Below, piece by piece: positions 24,063-32,075 of a DNA stretch of 64,000 nucleotides. The notes under the pieces were generated by a model, which worked only from the letters and a program-made list of their open reading frames with translations, was not told the origin of the DNA and made no database searches. The stretch spans positions 8,307,501 to 8,371,500 of the forward strand of contig JAQISU010000115.1 in assembly GCA_029339505.1 (NCBI GenBank). The letters are read 5' to 3'. The position numbers and the translations under genes are program-made. The stretch comes from Unio delphinus. Lineage: Eukaryota; Mollusca; Bivalvia; Unionida; Unionidae. Every line of letters begins with the position of its first letter. Position 1 is the stretch's first letter.

Positions 24063-24641
24063 ATTGGATAGTTAATTGTGTATAAACGTGTGATAGAAGA
24101 TAGAGTATTTAGCGAGGATAGTGGTAGTAGTGAGAGTTTTAAAAGTTGAAAGTAACTTATTGTTTCAGCACAGAGTATAGTAAATTGCTAACGACTTACA
24201 GTTAAGATGACCGGGCGGTTTGAGGTGGATTGGCTGCTGGGTGTCGTAGATGGCTGATTGTGGTGGTTGGTTTGATCTCAGGTTAGCAGCTGGGTCCTGT
24301 GGCGCAGTTTGTTGGAGTGGCTGGCAAGCGTAGGTGGTTGTTTCTCTGCTGGATCCGGATGCGTAGTAGGGTGGTGAGTTGCAGGCTTCGGTAAAGCAGT
24401 AGTGGACTTGACTCATCTGTATTCCAACAAGCTGTGGGGCCAAAACCTCGATTAAAAAAGAGCTTATTAACCGAGAAAAACTCCCCTCCTTAACTCCAGT
24501 GCTTGAGTTAAGGAATATGCGTTTGCTTGTTGGAAATCGTAGTGGTAGTGGTGTTGATCAAATTCGGGAACAGGTGGCTTCGGTCCTGGGCGGCTCCGAC
24601 ACGTCTGCTCTTCGTAATAGTTCTCGCTGGACTGGTACATA
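24063..24641 (-). other. 5' UTR/promoter region of the retrotransposon
   Basis: 579 bp upstream of ORF1, bounded by the GTACATACTGATTG junction. It contains a short open frame (24165-24443) without recognisable content. The internal promoter expected for such elements was not identified. Confidence 0.5.
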
Positions 24642-26876
24642 CTGATTGATTGATATGATGCGTTTAAAGTGAGTCGTCCCGAGGGCTCTTATCACTGTTT
24701 TATCCGTCAAAAGACGGTTATTTACTTTATCCTGAGGGTGGGAATGGAGCCGCCACCCTGCAGGCATTTATGTGTTCATGGAACACTATTTACTTGGGCC
24801 GTCACATCGGAGTAGCTATTGAGCTACTACTGTGTGATTGTAGGGCCACATACAATATGAGTGGGAATAGTTCCAGCACACACTCATATTAATTCATACT
24901 GTTTCTGGTTGGTTGTTCAGGACGTGTTAAGCACGTGTAGTTGCTGCGGCAGGTTTTTGTGGGCGAGGCGAAGTGCCTGGCAAGGGCAGCTTCTTTGGAC
25001 GTATCCTATCCCTATTTATATACTCTGTGCTGCTTTTGAGTGTACAACGTTTATGCAACAGTGTTTTATAATGTTGAGTGTTCGATGTGTATATTGGTGT
25101 AGTAGTTTGGTATGTGCAACCTTGTGTTGCTGGGCCTGATGATCTGGTCTTTGATCACCTAATATATACTATTTGGGGTTCTGAGTAAACCATATTTCTT
25201 AGGTAATTTAGTTAGTTTTGCAGCCTTGTGCTGCTGGCCCTGATAGTCTTGGGTTTTTGACTACCTTATAAGTTCTAATTTTGCGGGACCTAAATTATGT
25301 TCTTCCCTATTTTTTATTTGATGTGCGACCTTGTGTCGCTGGACCTGATAGTCTTTGGATTTTTAGACTACCTTAGATGTTCTTGATTTGGGGTCTCTAT
25401 CATATTTCTCTACCTAGTTAAGTTGCTCCGTTCTCGGTGCAGCTGCAGGTTCTAATTAAGCTTTTGTTGTGGTTGATACTTATGTTTTTAACACTGTGCA
25501 CTTGGTTGTACTCCTAATGAGAAGGTATCTAGGGAAAGTGTCTAAAGAGAAAAGAAGAGAAAGTATAGTGTTGTCCTGCATTCTTACTGCCTATGATGTT
25601 TGTATTTTTACTTCATCTTATCCTTTTTTAGGTGGGATTTATTTGGTGATTTTTTTAAGTTTTTATGACCTGTTTTGTGTTTTTAGTTCTTGGTTCCCCT
25701 TTTTGTTTGAATGGGACCCTATTTCCATATTTGTATTGGCCCCTTGGTTTAGTTCAGGTATGTGGTTCAGTTACTAGGTAGTAGCCATGGGTCCCTGCGG
25801 GAAATGTCCCGGGCCGTTAAGCGACACGTCAAGGATTGTCCATTTCCACACCCAGGCACCTCCCCACGACCGGTCCGTGAGGCGCGGCGGCCAGGTAACA
25901 ACAAGGGACCTCTGCCGGAAGTATCCGGGGCCGTTAAGCGACACGTCAAAGGTATTCCTTGTTGAACCCAGTTTCCACACCCCGGTCCTGGCCGTTTCTT
26001 GTTTTCCCTGTCCTAAAGGGGCTTATTAGTGACCCTATTTCCATATTTGTATTGGCCCCTTGGTTTAGTTCAGGTATGTGGTTCAGTTACTAGGTAGTAG
26101 CCATGGGTCCCTGCGGGAAATGTCCCGGGCCGTTAAGCGACACGTCAAGGATTGTCCATTTCCACACCCAGGCACCTCCCCACGACCGGTCCGTGAGGCG
26201 CGGCGGCCAGGTAACAACAAGGGACCTCTGCCGGAAGTATCCGGGGCCGTTAAGCGACACGTCAAAGGTATTCCTTGTTGAACCCAGTTTCCACACCCCG
26301 GTCCTGGCCGTTTCTTGTTTTCCCTGTCCTAAAGGGGCTTATTAGGGATTTTATAGGTAAGTATTAGGGTCCTGTTTTGTTGTTTGTTGGGGTTAGGAAT
26401 TTAATGGATACGTTATATATTCCCTATTTTTCCTATATTTAGTAGAAATTCCAATATATTCTTGTGTGTTATTAGAATGTTTGGATTTGTAATATGTATA
26501 ATTTCTGGGTATGTATATGGGGCTTTTATATTCTGCTGTTGTGATCTAAATTTGTCCCTTTCTTGTTTGGTTTTACTGCAATTGTTGAAGATATGATGTA
26601 GATCTTCCGGGGTATGACAATGGTAGCAGTTTATATTATGTGGAAAGGGTCCTATATATTTTCCCATGCTGTTGGCCAGCTTGGTTTTTCCTAAAGTTAT
26701 CCTATTTATGATTGTCTGCTCTTTAGGAGAGCCCTTGGGCGGTTTTTTGTGTCTGGTGACTTCCTTAACAGTAGTGTACAGCACTCTCCCTTTTGTACTA
26801 TTGTCCCAATCATGTTGCCATTTTTTATCTATTTGGGTGTTTATTATACTGTAGAGTTCGGGTGTGCTGGTACATA
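24642..26876 (-). mobile_element. array unit 5: 5'-truncated copy of the retrotransposon
   Basis: This unit is collinear with 16726-18955 and almost identical; one substitution was noticed, near 25548 (AAAGAGAAAAG versus AAAGAGGAAAG). It retains the 3' UTR with the 316-bp duplication and the last ~150 codons of ORF2, cut at GAGTTCGGGTGTGCT. Near identity indicates a very recent event. Confidence 0.88.
26413..26872 (-). pseudogene. ORF2 C-terminal fragment of truncated retrotransposon
   Basis: It encodes the same C-terminus as the full-length element, including the CYHCHTPEDLHHIFNNC zinc motif. It lacks endonuclease, RT and RNase H because of 5' truncation. Confidence 0.85.
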
Positions 26877-28133
26877 CTGATTGATTGATATGATAAGTTT
26901 AAAGTGAATCGTCCACTTGGGCTCTTTTCACTGTTTTATCCCTCAAAGGAGGGTTATTTACTTTATCCTGAGGGGAAGGAATCGTGCCACATCCCCTGCA
27001 GGCATTTATGCACTCATAGAGTGCTATTTACTTAGGCCATCACCACTGGGCAATACATGTACTGCCTCTGGGTGTGACTTCGGCCGTCACCACGGGCAAT
27101 AATTGTACTACCCGGGTGAGTGTAAGGCCATAAGCCATAGGCCATAGGGTGGGTAGGAATGGAACCTACTCACACCCACCCCTATCATTCTGTTACCTAC
27201 CGATCTGCAAGAGCAGTGGAGCGAGAGAAAATTAGTTTTCTCATATCGCTTATGTCGGCGTAATGTGGTCGTGCAAGCACGAGAAATTACGGCAGCAGGG
27301 AGTAAAGGTGATGAAAGCCAAGCGCTCACCTGTATATCAAATTCAGTCCAGTTATACTAATGGACAACCTAACAACCAATAATGTGTAAGCCACCTGTGT
27401 AATTTACCAAATATCTAAGTTATAAAAAATATTGTTTAACCATCCTAGCAAAAATAGGGACTAGTACTAAAGCGTACATACGTAAGTCCCTATTGTATTT
27501 AACTAAGGTGTCTAAGCGACACATATAAGTGTAGTCAATGGTAGGGAATTTTGGTTATGAATTTGTTGCAGTAGCCAATAAGGTCAAATTATTCCTTTCA
27601 GGGCCATAAGGTTAGTCAAAGAGGGCTACTCGATACCAAATGAGTACCCTATTTTTCCGGCAATTGAAAGCAGCGAGATTGAGGGTCATCTGTGCTCCGC
27701 AGCAGGCTTCGACGTCGGTGTGCAGTCGGTGGTGGTCACAGTGTTTCTATGGCCTCCTGTTATCCCTCTGCAATTTGGTCTTCTACTCCGTTGTTATCTG
27801 GTTCGACGAAAGGTTTAGTCCACATGGAGTTCCGCCATTTTCGCCCAAGCAGTAGTGACTCTGCCAAACGCATGCAGAGTCGTGCTTGAGCGGCCATCTT
27901 GTTCGTCCACGTGGTGCCATTTCTAGTCAACGAAGTAGAAGATTCCACAGCGGTCTTTCTGGCGGCTGGATTTACAATGGTGAAGTCTCAGCTCCTTGCT
28001 ACTCCTTGGGTGCTTTCTGTTTAGTCACTCCTAATGGGTAGCATTTATCCATTGTCCCATGCTCACTCTTGAGAGCCCGCTGTCCCGGTCCGTCCTGCTC
28101 GGTGTTCAACTGCTGAATGGTGATGTGGTACAT
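26877..28133 (-). repeat. array unit 6: non-autonomous element (~1.26 kb)
   Basis: A close relative of unit 3. The 3' end on the left reads CTGATTGATTGATATGATAAGTTTAAAGTG, similar to the autonomous units, and the 5' end abuts Polinton B at 28134. No coding domain is seen. Confidence 0.65.
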
Positions 28134-28137
28134 ACTG

Positions 28138-28195
28138 ACGAGTGCTTCTTTATATATAGTTCAAGCGCGGACGTGATGGAAAACACCCCCTAGAT
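28138..28195 (-). promoter_or_regulatory. early promoter (B), separated from its gene by the retrotransposon array
   Basis: The minus strand carries GTGTTTTCCATCACGTCCGC followed by GCTTG and a TATATATAAAG box, as at 48127-48170 in A. Its coding sequence now begins at 13585, about 14.5 kb away across the inserted array. Confidence 0.75.
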
Positions 28196-28446
28196 TCAAA
28201 TATTACATTATCCCTATCATTACCAAAACACGTAGACTTAAAAGAAAACACTCACTCACTTTTATACTTGACTCATATTAATTATGAATTTAACAAGTTT
28301 TTTTAAAAAAAAACGTTGTGCTTATAGACGCACTTCAAACAAAAGTAAAAAGAGACAGTGATTATAGACTCACTTCTATTTTTTTTCTAACTTCCTCACA
28401 TACCATTAGCAAATTGAATGATAAATTCTTTTCGAGAATATTGGGT

Positions 28447-28462
28447 AGCCCTGAAAAGGGCT
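28447..28462 (-). terminator. histone-type 3' stem-loop (B, 117-aa early gene)
   Basis: The minus strand reads AGCCCTTTTCAGGGCT then ACCCA, with TCGAAAAGAA a few nucleotides downstream. It is 36 nt after the stop at 28498. Stem, TTTC loop and ACCCA flank match the histone mRNA consensus. Confidence 0.85.
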
Positions 28463-28497
28463 GTTTTTTTGTGTGTACGAGGAAGGATGACAATCTT

Positions 28498-28851
28498 TTA
28501 TCGTCTAAGATTGCGTCCTCGTTTGGCTACACGATAAGGTCTGCTTCTTCGGAAAGAGAAAGAGAACTCTTTCGTGTCCACACGACAGTCGACAAAACTT
28601 CTGTCTGGTTCCTGCTGCTGTTGTTGCTGCTGCTGTTCTCTCTGCTCTCTCTGCTGCTTTTGAAGTATATACTTCTCAGTTAATTCTTCTTTCTCTTTTT
28701 GAATTTCCTCTCTGAAGAGTTCTTCTATGAGGTCATCCGTTACTTGTAGCATTCTCACATTTTCTATCTCTTCAGGCTTTGGCATCAGATTGTGTCTGAT
28801 ACGATGCAGAGTGACGTAAGCTTCGTTCAGCTTAGCTAGTCTTGAGCACAT
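28498..28851 (-). CDS. early gene, Gln-rich coiled-coil protein (B copy)
   Basis: It starts MCSRLAKLNEAYVTLHRIRH and runs 117 residues. It has a helical N-terminus, an E/K-rich coil, a Q run (QREQREQQQQQQQQ) and a basic C-terminus (RSRPYRVAKRGRNLRR). It is nearly the same as the A gene at 47441-47800. The ATG lies about 60 nt after a TATAAAG box in the promoter at 28905-28945. Function unknown. Confidence 0.75.
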   Translation of the reverse strand: MCSRLAKLNEAYVTLHRIRHNLMPKPEEIENVRMLQVTDDLIEELFREEIQKEKEELTEKYILQKQQREQREQQQQQQQQEPDRSFVDCRVDTKEFSFSFRRSRPYRVAKRGRNLRR

Positions 28852-28902
28852 CTTCGTAGGAGGATGAGTCAAACAATGGATGGTCAGACTGGAGACTACC
28901 CC

Positions 28903-28945
28903 TGCTTTATATGGTTCAAGCGCGGACGTGATGGGAAACACCCCT
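28903..28945 (-). promoter_or_regulatory. early promoter of 117-aa gene (B)
   Basis: The minus strand reads GGGTGTTTCCCATCACGTCC, then GCGCTTGAACCATATAAAGC. It is the same composite motif as at 47347-47387 in A, with one C-for-T change. Confidence 0.75.
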
Positions 28946-29171
28946 CTACGGTTTAGGGTTGGAAACGTTTAGATAGTTTGATGTGAGGGATAGAAAGAAA
29001 AGTCAAAGAGCATCTATATGAATAAAGATGTAAAACAAACGACAGACGCATTGATTTCAAAACACAATATTTTTATTCAAAAAACAAAACAACTCACAAA
29101 ACACAATTTTTTCAAATAACAAACAATTTGTTCAAATAACAAACATGTTTTTCTTCCATAACACTAATACA

Positions 29172-29691
29172 TTATCTTTGACATGGTTGACAACGTTGTG
29201 AATTAAATTGAGATTTCCACTGTTGGAAATCATTGGGCCATTGATGTACACTACGTTTCCTAGCTAAAGACAACATATAGCCATAATGGTCACAAAACCA
29301 TCGATCTACTTTGTCATCGTTTCGAGACGAATGACGATCAAAATAAGTCACTAAATGTTCTAAAGAATATCCAAGACTGCGATGATGCAGATAAAAGACA
29401 CAATATTGTCCACACACCATAGAATCTGTGCTTTGTAATTTCACATTATTGAATCGTGTCGTCTGGGCATTTCTTCTCATAAAGTCAATGATATCATCTT
29501 CGAAAGGGGGTAATCCATACGAATCAAAATATTCCACACAACCCTCTTGAGGAACGTAGACAGCTACCCAGTGAGTTCCTGGAAGATGACTATCATCTGT
29601 GTTGATGACATAAGCTTGATTCTCTTGAGGTTTGCGATGAGGTAGTTCATCTTTAGCACACACGACAATATTCCAAGAAGCAGTGTACGAA
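29172..29691 (-). pseudogene. PRO: adenain-like protease, C-terminal part (B copy, split by Polinton A)
   Basis: It holds the catalytic His (GTHWVAV), the acidic residue in EYFDSYG and the Cys in SMVCGQYC, and is about 97% like the A protein. The first 15 codons lie 20.6 kb away at 50330-50373, because Polinton A is inserted between them with a TACGAA duplication. The gene is therefore inactivated. Confidence 0.9.
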
Positions 29692-30053
29692 AGTAGTAAT
29701 ATGGGGCACTATAGCGACAATGGAAAATCCAGTCAAAAAGTGCTTGGGGCACTATGGCGACAAGATTTATAGCGACAAGGGAAAATCCAGTCAAAAACAG
29801 CTTGGGGCACTATAGCGACAAAACAGCTTGGGGTATTATAGCGACAAGGGAAATTGAACATAGTGGGCCTGTATAGCGACAAGGGAAATTGAACAGGGTG
29901 GGCCTGTATAGCGTCAAGGGAAATGGAACATAGTGGGTCTATATAGCGTCAAGGGAAATTGAACATGGCGGGTCTGTATAGGGACAAGGGAAAAAAGGGT
30001 GGCAATGAAAGCTACTATCTTTTCGAGACCTATGAGTGGCCCTGAAAAGGGCC
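29692..30053 (+). repeat. left terminal inverted repeat of Polinton A (362 bp)
   Basis: It reads as identical, by eye, to the reverse complement of 49968-50329. Internally it is built from tandem-like subrepeats of the type TATAGCGACAAGGGAAATTG with GGGCCTG/GGGTCTA spacers. Its inner end contains the histone-type stem-loop used by the adjacent minus-strand gene. Confidence 0.93.
30038..30053 (-). terminator. histone-type 3' stem-loop (A, left terminal gene)
   Basis: The minus strand reads GGCCCTTTTCAGGGCC then ACTC, with TCGAAAAGATAG downstream, 28 nt after the stop codon of the gene ending at 30081. The stem-loop lies inside the TIR, so the same element serves the outermost gene at each end of the transposon. 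Confidence 0.85.
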
Positions 30054-30080
30054 GTTATGTGTAATGTTAACGTTGTCTTG

Positions 30081-30314
30081 TTAACACAGAGGACATCTCA
30101 CAGATCTTCTTCTCTTCCTTAAACTTCTCCTTACTGTGGGTCCATAGAAGAGAACTCTCTTCAAGCAACCTTGTCTTTCCACATAGACTCTTCTCTTCCA
30201 ATAGGCTGTCTCCGTCCTATGAATGACACTCCATGATGATCTGACATACATGGGTATGTCAGTCCTAAACAGCATACTTGACACAAGGGTTGACGATTCA
30301 ACATTAGTCCACAT
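30081..30314 (-). CDS. small basic early protein (77 aa), unknown function
   Basis: The start at 30314 lies about 50 nt from a TATAAATA box (30356-30363). The protein is Arg-rich toward the C-terminus (RRSLRKRRRSVRCPLC), with a C-terminal CxxxC-like CPLC end. It is supported by its own TATA box, a histone-type 3' stem-loop right after the stop, and a position mirroring the right-end early genes. No family is recognised; nucleic-acid binding is a guess from charge. Confidence 0.6.
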   Translation of the reverse strand: MWTNVESSTLVSSMLFRTDIPMYVRSSWSVIHRTETAYWKRRVYVERQGCLKRVLFYGPTVRRSLRKRRRSVRCPLC

Positions 30315-30532
30315 CTTCTGATGAGAACAGGTGAATCGAATGCCGTGTACTGCGGTTATTTATAGGGGAAGAGCGGATTGAAACGGATTGAGTGTATCCA
30401 CCAATCCAAACGTGCGTTACAATAGTCAGACACAACCATCCAATCGGAAGAGAGCAGCCTGTGACGTCACCTTTTCTATATAGAGGTACTAGCGCCTGTG
30501 CGCAGTCAATCGATTCAAGAGAGTTGTCAATC
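30315..30532. promoter_or_regulatory. divergent early promoter with CRE palindrome
   Basis: 218 bp between two outward-facing genes. The leftward side has TATAAATA (30356-30363 on the minus strand). The rightward side has TATATAG (30477-30483). Between them are CCAAT words (about 30401 and 30448) and the perfect palindrome GTGACGTCAC (30461-30470), an ATF/CREB-type site, 7 bp before the right TATA. Confidence 0.7.
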
Positions 30533-31183
30533 ATGGCGGACAGTAAGAAGACAATGAATTGGAGTGAGACAGGAGTAGAGACAGCAAGTCATGGACCAAC
30601 AGTGACTACTAAAGTCATGACAAATCTACATCCAGAAGAAGTTGATTTTAACTGGGATATTGTGGATTTTTTAACATCGCAAGAATTTATTCCGGAACCT
30701 TCGTTGCCTTCTGTATCTTCTTATGGACACGTCGATGATTTTAAACAAAGACAAAAAGAAGCATTGGAGCGATTTTTACAACAACAGAAAGTAGAAGAAC
30801 AAGCTTTTCTTATGCAACAGCAGGAAGAAGAAGAAGCAAGAAGAAAACACCAGGAAGAAACAGTAGCAGCAGCAGCAGCAACGGAGAAGAAGAATGAAGA
30901 CCAAGGACAGAAAGAAAATAGTGAAAATCAAACGGTTACGACGGTACTTTTAGATATTTTAGCTGAGTTAAAGAGTCTGAAACAAATGTATCAGACTTCT
31001 TTATCACGACCGAAGAGAAAAAGACCTTCTCGAGCGAAACAACCTGATCTCTCTGTGACTACGTCTACCTTACCACCGTTAGCGATTTCTACCAAATCAT
31101 TGACAGGAACCACCAGTCCCGAAGTAGGCCTTGGCCGTGGCAAAGGCTTAAGACAGCTCAAGAGGATTTCATCCCGTTTCTGA
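30533..31183 (+). CDS. early protein with coiled coil (216 aa), unknown function
   Basis: ATG 30533 is 56 nt after TATATAG. The N-terminal third is acidic. A Q/E-rich coiled coil follows (about residues 75-130, FLQQQKVEEQAFLMQQQEEEEARR), then an Ala run, a second helix (LLDILAELKSLKQMYQ) and a basic tail (RPKRKRPSR ... GRGKGLRQLKRISSRF). A histone-type stem-loop follows 34 nt after the stop. The composition suggests a multimeric regulatory or nuclear protein. It has no recognised homologue, and the matching gene of B would lie outside the window. Confidence 0.7.
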   Translation: MADSKKTMNWSETGVETASHGPTVTTKVMTNLHPEEVDFNWDIVDFLTSQEFIPEPSLPSVSSYGHVDDFKQRQKEALERFLQQQKVEEQAFLMQQQEEEEARRKHQEETVAAAAATEKKNEDQGQKENSENQTVTTVLLDILAELKSLKQMYQTSLSRPKRKRPSRAKQPDLSVTTSTLPPLAISTKSLTGTTSPEVGLGRGKGLRQLKRISSRF

Positions 31184-31216
31184 GTTTGTTTTGTTTTAAA
31201 CACACAAAACACCAAC

Positions 31217-31232
31217 GGTCCTTTTCAGGACC
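31217..31232 (+). terminator. histone-type 3' stem-loop (A, 216-aa early gene)
   Basis: The sequence GGTCCTTTTCAGGACC has a 6-bp stem with a TTTC loop and is followed by ACTCC. TTCGAAAAGAAA follows about 12 nt downstream. It keeps pairing despite a different third base pair (T-A instead of C-G) compared with the TIR copy, a compensatory change. Confidence 0.85.
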
Positions 31233-31493
31233 ACTCCAATTATTTCGAAAAGAAATACTATGTCAATTGCCTATTTCAATGAAAACTCAAAAGTCCTTTA
31301 TTTTTTTAAAAACCCATGATGTACGTGTGAGTGAAGGAATGTGTGAGTGTAGGTAATTATACTATCAAATCAAAACCAAGAGACACTTACGTTTTTTCTC
31401 TTTAGTTTATTCTAGTACAAACGTCACAATTCAAAATCACAACATAACATAACACAAGACCGCTTGAAAAAAGTTCATAGGTTTTCTTCTGTT

Positions 31494-31940
31494 TCACTCT
31501 TTCTGTTTTTTCATTTTCTTTACTGTCACAGCTTTTTTTTCTTCCTCTTCACTTTCGTTTCGTCTTCTTTTCTTGTGAACGTGACGGGGTTCTTCCTTGG
31601 GGGAGGGTACCTCTTCTTCCTCCTGTTCAGAATTTCTTTCCTCCTCTTCCTTCTCCTCCTCCTGTTCCTGTTGTTTCTTAGGGCAGTTTGGAGACCAATG
31701 TCCTTTCTCTTTACAATAATAACAGGTATCTTGACTTTTGTCTCTATTGTAGCCTTTTTTATTTTTGTCACGATCTGAACATTCTGTAGCCCAATGTCCT
31801 TTCTTCTTACAGATATAGCAAGTATCTTGACTTTTATCTCGATAGGAAGGAGAGTAGGCCGTCGGCTGGTCTGACGAAAACTTTCGTATGACCCCACGTA
31901 AAGCTCTAATGAGAAGTTCCACTTGTGTAGGTTCTTCCAT
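31494..31940 (-). CDS. zinc-knuckle (two CCHC) protein, 148 aa
   Basis: ATG 31940 follows a minus-strand TATATATA (about 31994-32003). Two CCHC knuckles (CYICKKKGHWATEC and CYYCKEKGHWSPNC), each preceded by RDKSQDT, reveal an internal duplication. A long acidic stretch and a basic C-terminus (HVHKKRRRN ... KKMKKQKE) follow. CCHC knuckles bind single-stranded nucleic acids; here a role in genome or RNA handling is inferred. An AATAAA lies on the minus strand near 31405-31415, and no histone stem-loop is seen. It is transcribed divergently from the polymerase gene. Confidence 0.75.
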   Translation of the reverse strand: MEEPTQVELLIRALRGVIRKFSSDQPTAYSPSYRDKSQDTCYICKKKGHWATECSDRDKNKKGYNRDKSQDTCYYCKEKGHWSPNCPKKQQEQEEEKEEEERNSEQEEEEVPSPKEEPRHVHKKRRRNESEEEEKKAVTVKKMKKQKE

Positions 31941-32075
31941 CGTTCTGGTCAATGTGAGAGTGAAAGGAATACTGAACCGTTAGACACTAACCCTTTATAT
32001 ATATGCACGGATCGAACATGAATATATAGGGGTTATGGTCTTTAAAAGGTAGTCATTTGACTTTTTGCAGACAAG
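31941..32075. promoter_or_regulatory. divergent promoter between zinc-knuckle and polymerase genes
   Basis: 135 bp with a leftward TATATATA (31994-32003) and a rightward TATATAGG at 32023, 53 nt before the polymerase ATG. Both spacings are typical for TATA-driven RNA polymerase II transcription. Confidence 0.65.

Larger units (their letters stand above)
16726..24641 (-). mobile_element. array unit 4: full-length non-LTR retrotransposon (I-group-like)
   Basis: The 7.9-kb element has, in minus-strand order, a 5' UTR (24063-24641), ORF1, an overlapping ORF2, a 1.77-kb 3' UTR, and an (ATCA)n-type tail at 16726-16740. ORF2 has an APE endonuclease, RT and RNase H, the combination found in I-group elements (I, Nimb, Ingi, R1, Loa). 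Jockey and CR1 types lack RNase H. Both ORFs are open and the catalytic residues are present, so the copy may be competent. Clade placement needs a tree. Confidence 0.85.
13623..28133 (-). mobile_element. head-to-tail array of six related non-LTR retrotransposon units inserted in Polinton B
   Basis: All units are on the minus strand. Internal junctions fall at about 14203/14204, 15483/15484, 16725/16726, 24641/24642 and 26876/26877, and all read GTACATACTGATTRATT on the plus strand. The flanking B sequence shares ACT on both sides (13620-13622 and 28134-28136), compatible with a very short target duplication. Units at 16726-24641 and 24642-26876 carry the autonomous element; the other four are shorter relatives sharing the 3' end. 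Confidence 0.75.
28134..29691 (-). mobile_element. Polinton B, segment 2
   Basis: The segment lies between the retrotransposon array and Polinton A. On the minus strand it carries the C-terminal part of the B protease gene, the 117-residue early gene and the promoter of the next early gene. Its right boundary TACGAA (29686-29691) is the target duplication of Polinton A. Confidence 0.88.
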
